Origin: Vicia villosa
Taxonomy: Eukaryota; Streptophyta; Magnoliopsida; Fabales; Fabaceae
NCBI RefSeq assembly: GCF_029867415.1
Contig: NC_081186.1
Location: 111,389,213-111,453,212, forward strand
Reading direction: 5' to 3'
DNA length: 64,000 bases
Numbering within the stretch: the stretch's first letter is position 1; each line of letters begins with the position of its first letter. The translations under genes and the position numbers were made by a program. Positions 1 through 9,581 of the stretch are shown piece by piece. The notes beneath the pieces were generated by a model, which made no database searches, was not told where the DNA came from, and worked only from the letters and a program-made list of their open reading frames with translations.

Positions 1-18
1 AATCTTAATAAATGTAAG

Positions 19-279
19 CACGTGACCTGACTATCCTTTGCAACCCTTTTATCCTAGACTTGACGTTTCTACTCCCTTAGCCGTAACCATCATTAAGTGA
101 TGACGTCACTTTCTTCAAAACGTCTCTTTGAGACGTGCGTGCACCAGTTATTCATGATTACATCTCAACTTCCAAGGGCGGGAAACGGCGGAAGCCATAA
201 CTTCTCTTTGGAATACCAAACGCAGTCTAATCAATCATTAAAATTGAACCGTTCCTTTATTGCCCCAGGTCTATAAAGG
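19..279 (+). promoter_or_regulatory. Promoter-like region for the antisense ORF (G-box, CRE-type site, TATA box)
   Basis: Three plant promoter words occur in order and in the direction of the plus-strand ORF that follows. They are a CACGTG G-box at 19-24, a palindromic TGACGTCA site at 101-108 and TATAAAGG at 272-279. A start about 30 bases after the TATA box would fall near 300-310, just ahead of the open frame. CACGTG and TGACGTCA are bZIP-type binding words in plants. Promoter activity is inference; only the words and their order are seen. Confidence 0.5.
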
Positions 280-306
280 ATTAGCATTATACTTCTTTCT
301 TCACGC

Positions 307-1131
307 TTGCTTCAAAACTCTAGTCCAAAACTTCGTTTCTCTTCTTGCATTCTCTCAAACACAGAGTCAGAAAAACCCTTTTCAAACTTTTCTTCTCCAC
401 ATGACACTACCCTCACTTACAATAACATTAGGGCTTGCATAAAAAAGGAGTTCAAACTCTCTGAAGAAGAACTTGAGGAAAACTTCATAAGCATCAGTGC
501 CATATTTGCTAACCAAGAACTTGATTTCTACTATGAAATCCTAGAGGGACCTGTTTATCCCAACATGTTAGCAGACTTTTGGATGTTTGCGTCTCTACGC
601 ATAGATCCGGAAGGCAGAACCACTATAGTCTCTGAGGTTCGAAGTGCCCACATTAGAATCACTCCCCCCACCATCTCTAACCTGATGAGATGCAATAACT
701 CTGGTGAGACTTTTGATGACAATAGCTTCAACATGACTACTCATCTTCTGTTGAGGACTCTTATGGATAACGATCCTTTCAGCGCCAAGGTCATTAGGGT
801 TTGGCATCAACTCCTCGTGGGCAACTTTCATCCACGAAACCATGATCAAAACAGCATCATGGTGGAGGATTTGGAATTTATCCTCTGTGCCCTCCGTGGG
901 AAGAAAATCAACTTCCCTTTAATGATTTTCAAAGGGCTTGTTGAAGCAGTTTCTATGGCTGCTGCTCGTCAAGGGGTCGTAATGTGTCTTCCATATGGAA
1001 GACTCTTATCTTACATATTCCTCAAAAAGGGAATAGTAAGGAGGATACGTAACTCTGGATCCATGGACATGTTCGAGGCGGAAAGCTTGCCCATGTTGCC
1101 CCTAGAGGGTTTAGATCAAAGGATCAACTAG
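307..1131 (+). CDS. Antisense additional ORF of the Tat element (putative plant transposon-type protein)
   Basis: This is an open frame of about 274 codons on the strand opposite to gag-pol, between integrase and the off-window 3' LTR. The core is about residues 45-260. Landmarks in order are GPVYP and DFW, an IT-x3-I-x2-L motif, VWHQLLVG followed by FHPR, FILCALRGKKINFPL, and LPYGRLLSYI. The same series appears in the third ORF of the Sirevirus at 48825-51206, so both seem to belong to the family databases label 'putative plant transposon protein'; that name is recalled, not searched. The function is unknown. The frame has no ATG before the core: the first ATG after the TATA box (401) opens only 13 codons in another frame. 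Either the start depends on splicing or this copy has a lesion there. No signal peptide or membrane segment is seen. Confidence 0.6.
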   Translation: MLQNSSPKLRFSSCILSNTESEKPFSNFSSPHDTTLTYNNIRACIKKEFKLSEEELEENFISISAIFANQELDFYYEILEGPVYPNMLADFWMFASLRIDPEGRTTIVSEVRSAHIRITPPTISNLMRCNNSGETFDDNSFNMTTHLLLRTLMDNDPFSAKVIRVWHQLLVGNFHPRNHDQNSIMVEDLEFILCALRGKKINFPLMIFKGLVEAVSMAAARQGVVMCLPYGRLLSYIFLKKGIVRRIRNSGSMDMFEAESLPMLPLEGLDQRIN

Positions 1132-1347
1132 GAGGTGGTTTGTTTTAGGTTTTTATGTTTTGGATTTTGTGACCTTCAATGTTTTGGGAACCACCTTTTC
1201 TATAATGAATGTACTCCTTTGATATTAATGGAAAATATTTTGAAGTTTCTTTGTCTTCTTACTTTATTTGCCATACATGTTTGTTTGAACACAAAGCCAT
1301 TTTGGTGTTAGTTCAACCATTTTGGCTTACGTAGTATACCTCAATAT

Positions 1348-4300
1348 CTACGTTTTTGCAATCTTTACTTCGTGCATGCTTGGTTTGTATCTCTTCAGAT
1401 ACTTCCCGTTTACTCTTAGGATCCTGCGATCTTCTGATAACTCTTCTATCTCGTAAGCGTTATTCGAGAATACTTTCAAGATTCGAAAGGGTCCCTCCCA
1501 GTGTGGGGACCATTTACCAAGTGTTTGATTCTTTCGATCTATAGGTAAAATAAATTTCCAAACTAAGTCATTATTGATAAACGTTTTACCTTTCACCTTT
1601 TTGTTGTATGCTCTTGACACTCTTTCTTTTTGTCTTTTTATCATCTCCAATGCTCGAAGTCTGTCTTCGTCCAAGTCTACTAATTCGTTCATCATCAACT
1701 CCCAATACATGTTAGGAGGAATTTCTGCCTGTCTTTGTATCCGAACTGACTGCAAATATATCTCAACTGGGAGTACTGCGTCATGTCCAAATGTCAGTTG
1801 GAAAGGCGTAGTGTTTGTAGCTTCTTTTGGAGATGTTTGACAAGCCCAAAGCGCTTGGTCCAAGGTTTTGTGCCAACTCTTAGGCTTTTTTCCTACATGT
1901 TTCTTTATGAGACCGATTATTATCTTATTCGCTGCTTCGACTTATCCATTTGCCTGAGCATAGTAAGGTGTAGAAGTAAGCAACTTGAAACCCATTTCTT
2001 TGGCGAAGTCTTGCATCTTTCGCCCAGTGAACACTGATCCTTGATCTGTGGTTATACTTTCTGGGATTCCAAATCTGTATATGATGTGTTTCTGAATAAA
2101 CTCAATCACAGCCTCTTGGTCCACATTCGCCAGCGGTATCGCTTCGACCCATTTTGTGAAGTAGTCTATTCCTACTAGTATGTATCTTTGACCCTTAGAG
2201 GATTTAGGGTGAATTTCTCCAATCAGATCTAGTGCCCAGCCTCTGAAAGGCCATGGTTTTATTATTGAACTTAACTCATTCGCTGGAGCGTGTTGAATAC
2301 CTGCATGCTCTTGGCATTCTTGACACCCTTTTGCGAATTCTATGCAGTCTTTTAACATAGCAGGCCAATACATTCCATATCGAAACAGAAGCCATTTCAT
2401 TTTGTGCCCCGCTTGATGTGCACCACATGCTCCACTGTGTACATTTGAGAGAGCCAAATATGCTTCTGCTTCACCCAGACATTTCAACAAGACTCCTTCA
2501 GGAGTTTTCTTGAACAATTCGTTCCCCATCAGGAAATATGATAAAGCTCTATACTTCACCTTTCTATCCGTGTCTGTCGAAGGATCTTTTAGATAGTTCA
2601 CAATTGGACTCCTCCAATCTGTGTCTGCTAAAGAGTCTATATTTAACACTTCAAACTCTTCTTTGCTGGCAAAACCTAATTGTGAATTCTCCAGGTCACT
2701 TGGGGAAAGCTTGGTAGCCATTGCTTTTCTTCTTACTTCGATCAGTTCCTCTAATTTCTCTTTTGATACCCTGTATCCTGAGGCTAACTGTGCCAAATCG
2801 TTTGCTTCTTGATTCTTGGTCCTCGAGACGTGATTTAACTCCACATATTCAAATTTTTTAAGCAACCTATTTGCTATGACAAAGTACATGATCAAGTTTT
2901 CTTTGATGCATTTGTACTCCTTTGTTAGTTGCTTAATCACTAGTTCGGAGTCTCCTTTAATTTCGACTCTGGTTGCCCCCAATTCTAACAAAGCTTCAAG
3001 TCCAGCAATCAGTGCTTCATATTCAGCTTCGTTATTGGAGCATAAGGGACCTTCAATCTTGTACTTGAGCTTTGTTGGAATTCCATCAGGAGAAATTATC
3101 AACATTCCAACACCAGTTCCCTCTCTATGATTCGAACCATCGAAGTATAGCTTCCAAGGCTTCAAGTCTACATATTGTTGAGGGTTCTCAACCACTGCAT
3201 GGTCAACAATGAAATCTGATACAATCTGACCTTTCATTGCCTTAAGAGGTTGAAATATCAGTGAGTATTCAGTAAGGGCTAAAGCCCATTTGCCAATTCG
3301 ACTATGCAATACTGGCTTTGATAGCATATGTTTGATAACATCACAATGAGACGAAACATAAACATCAACTGGCTTTATATAATACTTAAGTTTGATACAA
3401 GAGAAATATAAACAATGGCAGAGTTTTTCTATTGCGCTATACCTAGTCTCTGCATCATTGAGTACCCTACTTAAATAATAAATAGCTCTTTCGATGCCAT
3501 TTTCATCTTCTTGCGCTAACATACTGCCTATTGTATTATCTGAAGCCGAAATATACAGGCGCATGTGCTTCTTCCCATTTGGGGGAGACAAAATTGGTGG
3601 ATGGATCAAGTATTGCTTGATTTTATCAAAAGCTTCTTGATGTTCAGCACGCCATTCGAACTTTCCTTGCTTGAGTCGAAGTAGAGGGGAGAAAGCTTGC
3701 GTGCGTCCACTCAAATTAGAGATAAACCTTCTCAAGAAGTTTATCTTCCCCAGTAAGGACTGCAGTTCTTTCTTCGTGAATGGAGGCTTAGTTTCCATGA
3801 TAGCCTTCGTTTTATTCTGGTTAATTTCTATTCCCTTCTTATGGACTACGAAGCCCAGGAAATCTCCAGCCTGCACAAAGAAAGCACATTTAAGGGGATT
3901 CATCTTTAAGTCATGTTTTCTCATTCTTTCGAATGATTGGCTTAGATGATCAAGATGATCGTAATCTGAAACAGATTTCACAACGATGTCATCTATGTAT
4001 ACTTGCATGAATGTTTCTATAAAATCATGGAATATAGAGTTCATTGCTCTTTGATAGGTTGCCCCAACATTCTTTAAACTGAAAGGCATTACAACCCACT
4101 CATAGGTGCCTATTGCCCCTAGGCAACGAAAAGCTGTTTTAGACACATCTTCTTCTGCAATGAAGATCTGATTATACCCAGAGTATCCATCCAACATACT
4201 TAGGTATTCGAAGCCTGCGGCTGAATCTACTAGCATTTCTTCCACAGGCATGGGATATTCATCCTTAGGAGTTGCTGCATTCAGATCACAAAAATCTATG

Positions 4301-4869
4301 CATACTCTTAATGAACCATTCTTTTTTATAACAGGTACAATATTGGCAATCCATTCAACGTACCTTGTAGTTTGGATGAACTTGCAACGTAGAAGCCTTT
4401 CGACCTCTGCTTTAATCTTTGAATGGATCTCTGGCGCGAACCTTCTAGGAGTCTGCTTTATGGGCTTCTTCCCTTCCTTTATTGGCAACTTTAGTTCGAC
4501 CAGGTCTCTTCCTAAACCAGGCATCTCGTCATAATCCCAAGCGAAATAGTCTTTGTTTTCTTTTAACAACTTGATAACTCTTGATTTCAACGCTGGGTCT
4601 AATTTCGCACTGACGTATGTTATCCTCTTTCGATCCTCGTCTCCAAGATTTACTTCTTCGAGTGGATCTTGGGCTAACATTTTTATGTTTGATGCCATTG
4701 GGTCCTTCTCGAATCCCAAGGGTTCTTCGTCGTAGATTGCGTCTAACCTTTGACTCGAATCTTCTCCTGAGATTTCTTCGACTCGAACTGGATCTTCAGG
4801 TGGTTGAGGGATCATATGTATCCCCGAATCTGTCGTTTCTTCCTTTCTTAGACCTGCATTAACCAACAT
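1348..4869 (-). pseudogene. Tat-element pol: RT, RNase H, second RNase H, integrase; one nonsense codon
   Basis: The first ATG of the frame is at 4869. Reverse transcriptase occupies about residues 130-330, with the catalytic YIDD near residue 293. It is followed by the usual retroviral-type RNase H (about 380-560). A second RNase H begins at YFDGSNHREG (about residue 572) and includes NNEAEYEALIAG; doubling of this domain marks the Tat lineage. Integrase has an H2C2 zinc finger (about 815-855) and the first two catalytic aspartates in ALDLIGE and TTDQGS. An in-frame stop at 1942-1944 lies two codons before the VEAAN segment that should hold the third catalytic residue, Glu. The same frame then stays open to 1348, covering the integrase C terminus. 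This copy therefore cannot make full-length integrase without readthrough. Confidence 0.9.
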
Positions 4870-4948
4870 GTTTGATTATTTGGCTTCGAGAGCCGTCTTT
4901 CTTTTATTCTCGGCTATATAAGTCGAAATCTTTTCGAAGAATGATGAC

Positions 4949-5500
4949 TCAGACATCATTAACGTCGTCATCCCAGCCTGTTGGCCGTATTGTTGGATAA
5001 TGCTCTATTGGTGCGGTATCTTCTGGGCCGTCCATTATTTCCCTATTCCATTGGAACCCATTTGGGTGCAAAGACAAGTAATACAATGCATTCTTGTTTG
5101 GGGTGTATATATCTTCCGCAGCATGGCAAGGTCCTATGTTTGCCAAGTTCCTATTGAAGTTAGTCTTATTAACTTGATTAACTTCAGCCATGTAATAACT
5201 CTGATCCCCCTCAATATTCTCTACTATGCCATCTTCTCTCCAAATGGTTAACCTTTGATGCATTGTCGAAGGCACAACAGCAACTCCATGGATCCATTCC
5301 CTTCCGAGCAAGAGGTTATAATTTGCTTTTGCTGGTATGACCATAAACATAGTTGGCCTCGTGACTGAACCCACCGTTAGATTTACTTGGACAACTCCCA
5401 AGGTTTGCCCTATTTTGCCTTTGTAGTTAGACAAAACCATGTTATGTGGCCTTATATCAGTATCAAACATACCAATTCTTTTCAGCATGTATTGGGGCAT
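4949..5500 (-). pseudogene. Tat-element aspartic protease (retropepsin) segment
   Basis: This 183-codon frame carries the C-terminal half of a retropepsin: strand-like residues ending in FMVIPAKANYNLLLGREW, the conserved LLGREW box of gypsy proteases. It cleaves the polyprotein during particle maturation. The frame differs from the preceding zinc-ribbon ORF, with which it overlaps by 38 bases, and it ends 79 bases before the pol ATG. The active-site DTG-type triad is not clear in the surviving frame, so the N-terminal half may be lost to frame changes. Tat/Ogre elements are known to splice an intron between protease and RT, so the short gap 4870-4948 may be part of such an intron rather than damage. 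Confidence 0.65.
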
Positions 5501-6227
5501 TAGGTTCCACTGGAGGTTTGCTTGACCTTGCCCCCTGGGTTGGGACTTGGATACTACTAGATTCTCCGATTTCCCTCGGTTTGTATTCTCTTTGAGCCTT
5601 CTTCATCCTCTGGTGTCTTCTCCATTGGGATCTGGACATAGGATTTTTGCCTTTGTAGTTCTCCAACCTGTACATCTCTCGATTTGAGGTTTGGAATTGT
5701 TTCCTATACGCCGTTGCAGTTCTTCCCCCTTGGTCCCAACTTCGCCATTTGTTGGTCCTTGCACCAGCTTGCATCCATCTGTCCCTAGGTAAGTCCGCAG
5801 GGACCTTGAATGTGACTCTTCGAGCTCTAGGATGTGGGTTGTCAGGTCTCTTCGATGGAGTCCATATATCGAAACCATACAGGTTAGGACGAAGTCCCTG
5901 AGTTTCTCTACCCATATAGCAATACACCCTTTCGAATGACCGTGCCTGTATTTCGTCATAGACTGCTCCACATCTGGGACATAGTGCAATTTCAATGTTT
6001 TCCCTGTGGCATTTGACCAGGAAGCCCACCAAGCTTTCTTCCATCTTTGGGTATACCTTTAGCAAAGGATTTCCTCCTCTCCATGGTTGTTCCAATCTTT
6101 CTCGCAGGGCCCTTTCGAAGTTAGCCTGGACCCTTCGATTCAGCATGATCGAACACCTTGGACACATCCATTGTTTTCCGCCAGTCTTTTCATGGCAATT
6201 CCAGAGATAATCTTTCAGGGTTTCTCC
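5463..6227 (-). pseudogene. Linker ORF with two CPRC zinc-ribbon-like motifs between gag and protease
   Basis: The frame opens at about 6227, just after a stop, and runs to 5463. It contains two similar units. The first reads NCHEKTGG...MCPRC and is followed by an ANFER segment. The second reads KCHREN...LCPRC and is followed by ARSFER. Each unit thus has a Cys-His pair 8-10 residues before CPRC, like a duplicated zinc ribbon. The C-terminal part is basic (many R and K), ending in a Pro/Ser-rich stretch. It lies between gag and protease in a different frame from both, so it is presumably part of a once-continuous gag-pro polyprotein broken by small indels. Its role is unknown; nucleic-acid binding would be a reasonable guess. 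Confidence 0.6.
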
Positions 6228-6346
6228 TCACTGGTTTCTTCTTTCAAAACTTCAGTCGTCTATGCATTGGAGGATTCTTCAACATCAGTATTCAAGACTG
6301 TACTGTTATTTAGGCCTTCAGTAGCCTGCTTTCCAGTTGACATCAT

Positions 6347-8542
6347 TTATGGTTCAGCAACTTCGACTTCAGACACCTCTACCATGTTGACATCAAGTGG
6401 TTCACACAGGTTAGTGTCAGCAATGTTCAAGGGGGTTGTGTCGACCTTCATGTGGCTCTTGGCCTTATCAGCAAATTTCAAACGTCCATCTCTGATAGCA
6501 TTCTGAATTAGATCCCTGAAAAGAAAACATTGTGAGGTTTTATGGCCTAAAAAACCATGATATTTACAAAAACCTCTCTTCTTCCATTGTTCTAACGGAG
6601 GAATTTTAGAATTAGGGGGCACTATCATTTGGCCATCTTTCACTAGTAAATCAAATATTTCGTCACACTTAGTGACATCAAATGTATAAGTTTTCTTAGG
6701 AAATCTATCGCTCTTATCATTCTCTACTGGATTTTTTCCATTGGCAGGGGTAAGTAATTTGCAAGCATAAGGTGGTGCTTCTTTTAGTTCGGCTAGATCT
6801 ACTTCGACCTCTTCTACATTGTATGAGTCTTCGAAAGATTCACTGTCAACGTCTTCAGCTTCGACGTATGCTACCCTTTCTTTCTTGTAGCCCTTGTTTG
6901 CCCTAGCCTTTTCTGCTTTTAAGCGTTCGACCTGTCGAACCCTATCTGCCAACTGGGCCATATCCCTTAGATATTGAGTATCCAGTTTCTTTCTAATTGA
7001 ATAATCTAAACCACCAGTAGCCATTTCGACTAGTTCATGCTCTGGGACAATCGTGAAACATCTTGACTTTAACAAACGGAACCTGTTTAGATACTCATCT
7101 ATAGGTTCTGTGAACTTCCTCTTGATGCTAGCCAATTCTTTCAGACTTATCTTGGTTTGACCCATGTAGAATTGTTCATGGAATAATCTTTCCAAGTTTG
7201 CCCAAGCATCTATCGAATTTGGGGGTAAGGTAGTGAACCAAACAAAAGCATTTTTTGTCAGCGAACTAGGGAAGTATTTAATCCTTAAATCCTCATTCCC
7301 TGCTAAATCTCCTGCTTCTGTCAGATACCTGGCAATATGTTCCACCGTTGATTCACTAGTGTCCCCTGAAAACTTTGTGAATTTGGGTACTTTGGTCCCT
7401 CTTGGTAATTCTGTTTGCATAATATAATCCGCTATGGGGGATGTATAATTTGGACGTCGAAGTCCAGTACTGAGGCCATTATTGGCCATAACTCTCTCTA
7501 TCATGGCAGTTAGGTTATTCTCTGTAGCCAGGTTTTCTCTCCTGACTCTCTGAACTACTTCGTCTGGGTGTTCGTTCCTACCTATTACCCTTAATCTGGG
7601 TCTTTCTTCCTCAAACTCTTGCTGGACGGGAACAGTTCTTTGATTCGAAGCCTCTAAATCTATTACCCGATTCCTTTCGAGCATTGTTGTTCTTTGTGGA
7701 GGAATCACGCCAGCAGTGGTTGCACCAGGCGGAGGAACCGCATTTTGGATACGTTCTATAATGGGATCGCCTTCTCGATAAGAGGATTGGTTATTTCTCC
7801 GCCTGGGTTGTTGAACTCCCATGAATTCTGCCATTCGACTCATTTGGGAAGATATTTTTTGAAAAGTTTCCACATTCTCTCGATTAGTATTAGAAATATT
7901 GGTTGCTAATGGATTTAAGATTGACGCTAATTCTTTGGCCAGGATTCCTAACATATCGTGGTTACTTGCGTCCATCTCTTGTCGGAATGCTGCTTGATTG
8001 CTTGTGGTAAAATTGGGTATTTCGGCAGAGAAGCCGGTGTTTTGTGCGCTTCGACCCACTGAACCAGCATTTGGCGAAAACGTTGCTGGGTTAGTTGTAG
8101 TGTATGTAGGTCCTGCTCCTCGTGTACCTGTCATGTATGGATATGGCATTCCATATTGACTGTTTGGTCTCCATTCGAACGCGGATGATCCTGGGGTAAA
8201 TAACTGATTTGAAGCATTTGTCGAGGCAAGTTGCATTTTGCTCGCACTTGAGGATGGAGGCGTGGTAGTCGACACTGAAACTGGAATAGTCCCTGTTGTT
8301 GCTGCATTATTTTCAGGTATAGCCTGGGAACTATCCATAGGTCTCGATCCAGTCGGACCCGGTATATCCTGCGCTCCTTGAGTAAAAGTCGAAACATGCG
8401 TAGAATTTGCCGCTCCTGTTCCTGACCCTTGTGAGGGATCTTGATCTCCCCCTGCACTGGTCGTAACGACCATTTTCTTGTTGTACCTTCGTTTGGGAAT
8501 CGGTTGTGCACTGTTTGTTAATTTACCGTTCTTAAGGTTCAT
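6347..8542 (-). CDS. Tat-element gag polyprotein
   Basis: This is an uninterrupted frame of 731 codons starting at ATG 8542, 64 bases inside the primer-binding site. The N-terminal third is rich in Ser, Thr, Pro, Gln and Asn. The capsid-like retrotransposon gag domain lies at about residues 370-500 and includes FVWFTTLPPNSIDAWANL and the FHEQFYMG segment. The C-terminal part (about 630-680) has CKYHGFLGHKTSQC, a zinc-knuckle-like CX2-4HX4HX4C arrangement. Gag forms the particle that packages element RNA. In the same frame three stops follow quickly (TAA, TAG, TGA within about 150 bases), after which the coding signal shifts frame. Confidence 0.88.
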   Translation of the reverse strand: MNLKNGKLTNSAQPIPKRRYNKKMVVTTSAGGDQDPSQGSGTGAANSTHVSTFTQGAQDIPGPTGSRPMDSSQAIPENNAATTGTIPVSVSTTTPPSSSASKMQLASTNASNQLFTPGSSAFEWRPNSQYGMPYPYMTGTRGAGPTYTTTNPATFSPNAGSVGRSAQNTGFSAEIPNFTTSNQAAFRQEMDASNHDMLGILAKELASILNPLATNISNTNRENVETFQKISSQMSRMAEFMGVQQPRRRNNQSSYREGDPIIERIQNAVPPPGATTAGVIPPQRTTMLERNRVIDLEASNQRTVPVQQEFEEERPRLRVIGRNEHPDEVVQRVRRENLATENNLTAMIERVMANNGLSTGLRRPNYTSPIADYIMQTELPRGTKVPKFTKFSGDTSESTVEHIARYLTEAGDLAGNEDLRIKYFPSSLTKNAFVWFTTLPPNSIDAWANLERLFHEQFYMGQTKISLKELASIKRKFTEPIDEYLNRFRLLKSRCFTIVPEHELVEMATGGLDYSIRKKLDTQYLRDMAQLADRVRQVERLKAEKARANKGYKKERVAYVEAEDVDSESFEDSYNVEEVEVDLAELKEAPPYACKLLTPANGKNPVENDKSDRFPKKTYTFDVTKCDEIFDLLVKDGQMIVPPNSKIPPLEQWKKRGFCKYHGFLGHKTSQCFLFRDLIQNAIRDGRLKFADKAKSHMKVDTTPLNIADTNLCEPLDVNMVEVSEVEVAEP

Positions 8543-8605
8543 ACAAGGTCTTGATATTTTCTAGACAAAACAAAACAATCGATTAATAACAATCTGCTTG
8601 ACACT

Positions 8606-8623
8606 GTCCCACTGGGCGTGCCA
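8606..8623 (-). promoter_or_regulatory. Primer-binding site of the Tat element
   Basis: On the minus strand the LTR ends in ...GTAAACA, followed after three bases by TGGCACGCCCAGTGGGAC. It starts with TGG, complementary to the tRNA CCA end, and stands where minus-strand DNA priming should occur. I do not assign the primer tRNA with confidence. Confidence 0.75.
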
Positions 8624-8626
8624 ATT

Positions 8627-9581
8627 TGTTTACGGTGATTTCCGGTAAACAACCGCTAGTCTTCCAAACTATAATAAATATGATTTGGTTACTCGCAGGA
8701 TCGACTAGATTGATCCTAGGACATAGTCAAAAAGGTTGTTATTCATGATACTTCGAATTATGTCTATGGTTGGTGTGTCTCGAAATAAGAAATACTTAAT
8801 CAAGGAAATAAAGATTAGCAATCACCTTGTTATACACGTAAATATAACATCAGCGAAAGGTAAGTTAAAGATAAAACATAAGACAAAACTGTAAAAGTGC
8901 AAGAATCTTAAAGTGCAGAAAAGTTAAATGCTTCGAAAATTAGATGACATGAAAGTAAAGAGTGCAGGAATATAAATGACATAAAGTAAATGGAATGCAG
9001 TAATATCGAAAGATACTTGAATAAAGAAAAATACACATGTATTTAAAATGGTGTTGGTGTCATACGTACATTTCTCAGCGAACTCTTTCTCTTAACACTT
9101 GATACTTGAGTAATATGTGAGTGATTTGTACAAAATGAACACACGGAATCCTAATACTAAGACCCTTATTTATACTAAATTTGACCCTAACGGTCCTACA
9201 CTAATCTGATGCCACGTTATTCTTCGAGAATCCCTGGGATGCCATCTGTCTTTGTGCAGTTATATAAACTACTTCGAAATTCAAATCCTCCCGCCTGAAT
9301 CCTCTTTCGACGCGTGGCAACGTAATCATAATCGAGAATGCCACGAAAACACGCTAAGCTTCAGTACTTCGCATATTTCGCAAAAAACGTCTAAGTCCCA
9401 AAGACCATTCTTTTCGAATTTAGCTTCGGCGCTCACTATCTTTGTTCCAACTTAAACATCATTCTCGAAGCATGGCCATCAGTAGCCATTTTTATCTTCA
9501 AAGATGATCATCAGTAACCATCTTCCTTTGAATTCCAAATCTTCGAAAGACATTCTTCTCAAACGAAATCTTCAGCTAACA
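8627..9581 (-). repeat. 5' LTR of the Tat element (955 bp)
   Basis: It begins TGTTTACGG and ends AGCTAACA on the plus strand, giving TG...CA ends. The left border is set by the primer-binding site and the right by the switch to copia coding sequence. The part left of the TATA signal, read on plus, is transcribed leader; the right 400 bases are U3. U3 is full of TCGA-containing words (CTTCGAA, TTCGAA, CTCGAAG and others). The second LTR is outside the window, so age cannot be estimated. Confidence 0.85.
9166..9174 (-). promoter_or_regulatory. TATA box of the Tat LTR
   Basis: The minus strand reads TATAAATAAGG near the middle of the LTR, the usual place for the U3/R promoter of an LTR element transcribed leftward. 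Confidence 0.55.

Larger units (their letters stand above)
1..9581 (-). mobile_element. Ty3/gypsy LTR retrotransposon, Tat lineage, left part outside window
   Basis: Read on the minus strand the order is LTR, primer-binding site, gag, zinc-ribbon ORF, retropepsin, reverse transcriptase, RNase H, a second RNase H and integrase. A further ORF on the opposite strand lies beyond integrase. The doubled RNase H and the antisense ORF between pol and the 3' LTR are known for the Tat lineage (Ogre, Grande and Retand types). Only the element's 5' LTR (8627-9581) is inside the window; the polypurine tract and 3' LTR must lie left of base 1. The frames are interrupted, so this copy is not intact. It adjoins copia reverse-transcriptase sequence at 9582, so it was inserted into an older element; the expected 5-bp target duplication would be CTAGC (9582-9586), but the partner site is off-window. 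Confidence 0.9.

Noticed and set aside
1783..4862. Several plus-strand frames of 60-94 codons opposite the gypsy pol, e.g. 3671-3949
   Set aside because: Shadows of the minus-strand pol; composition follows the antisense of conserved RT and integrase motifs.
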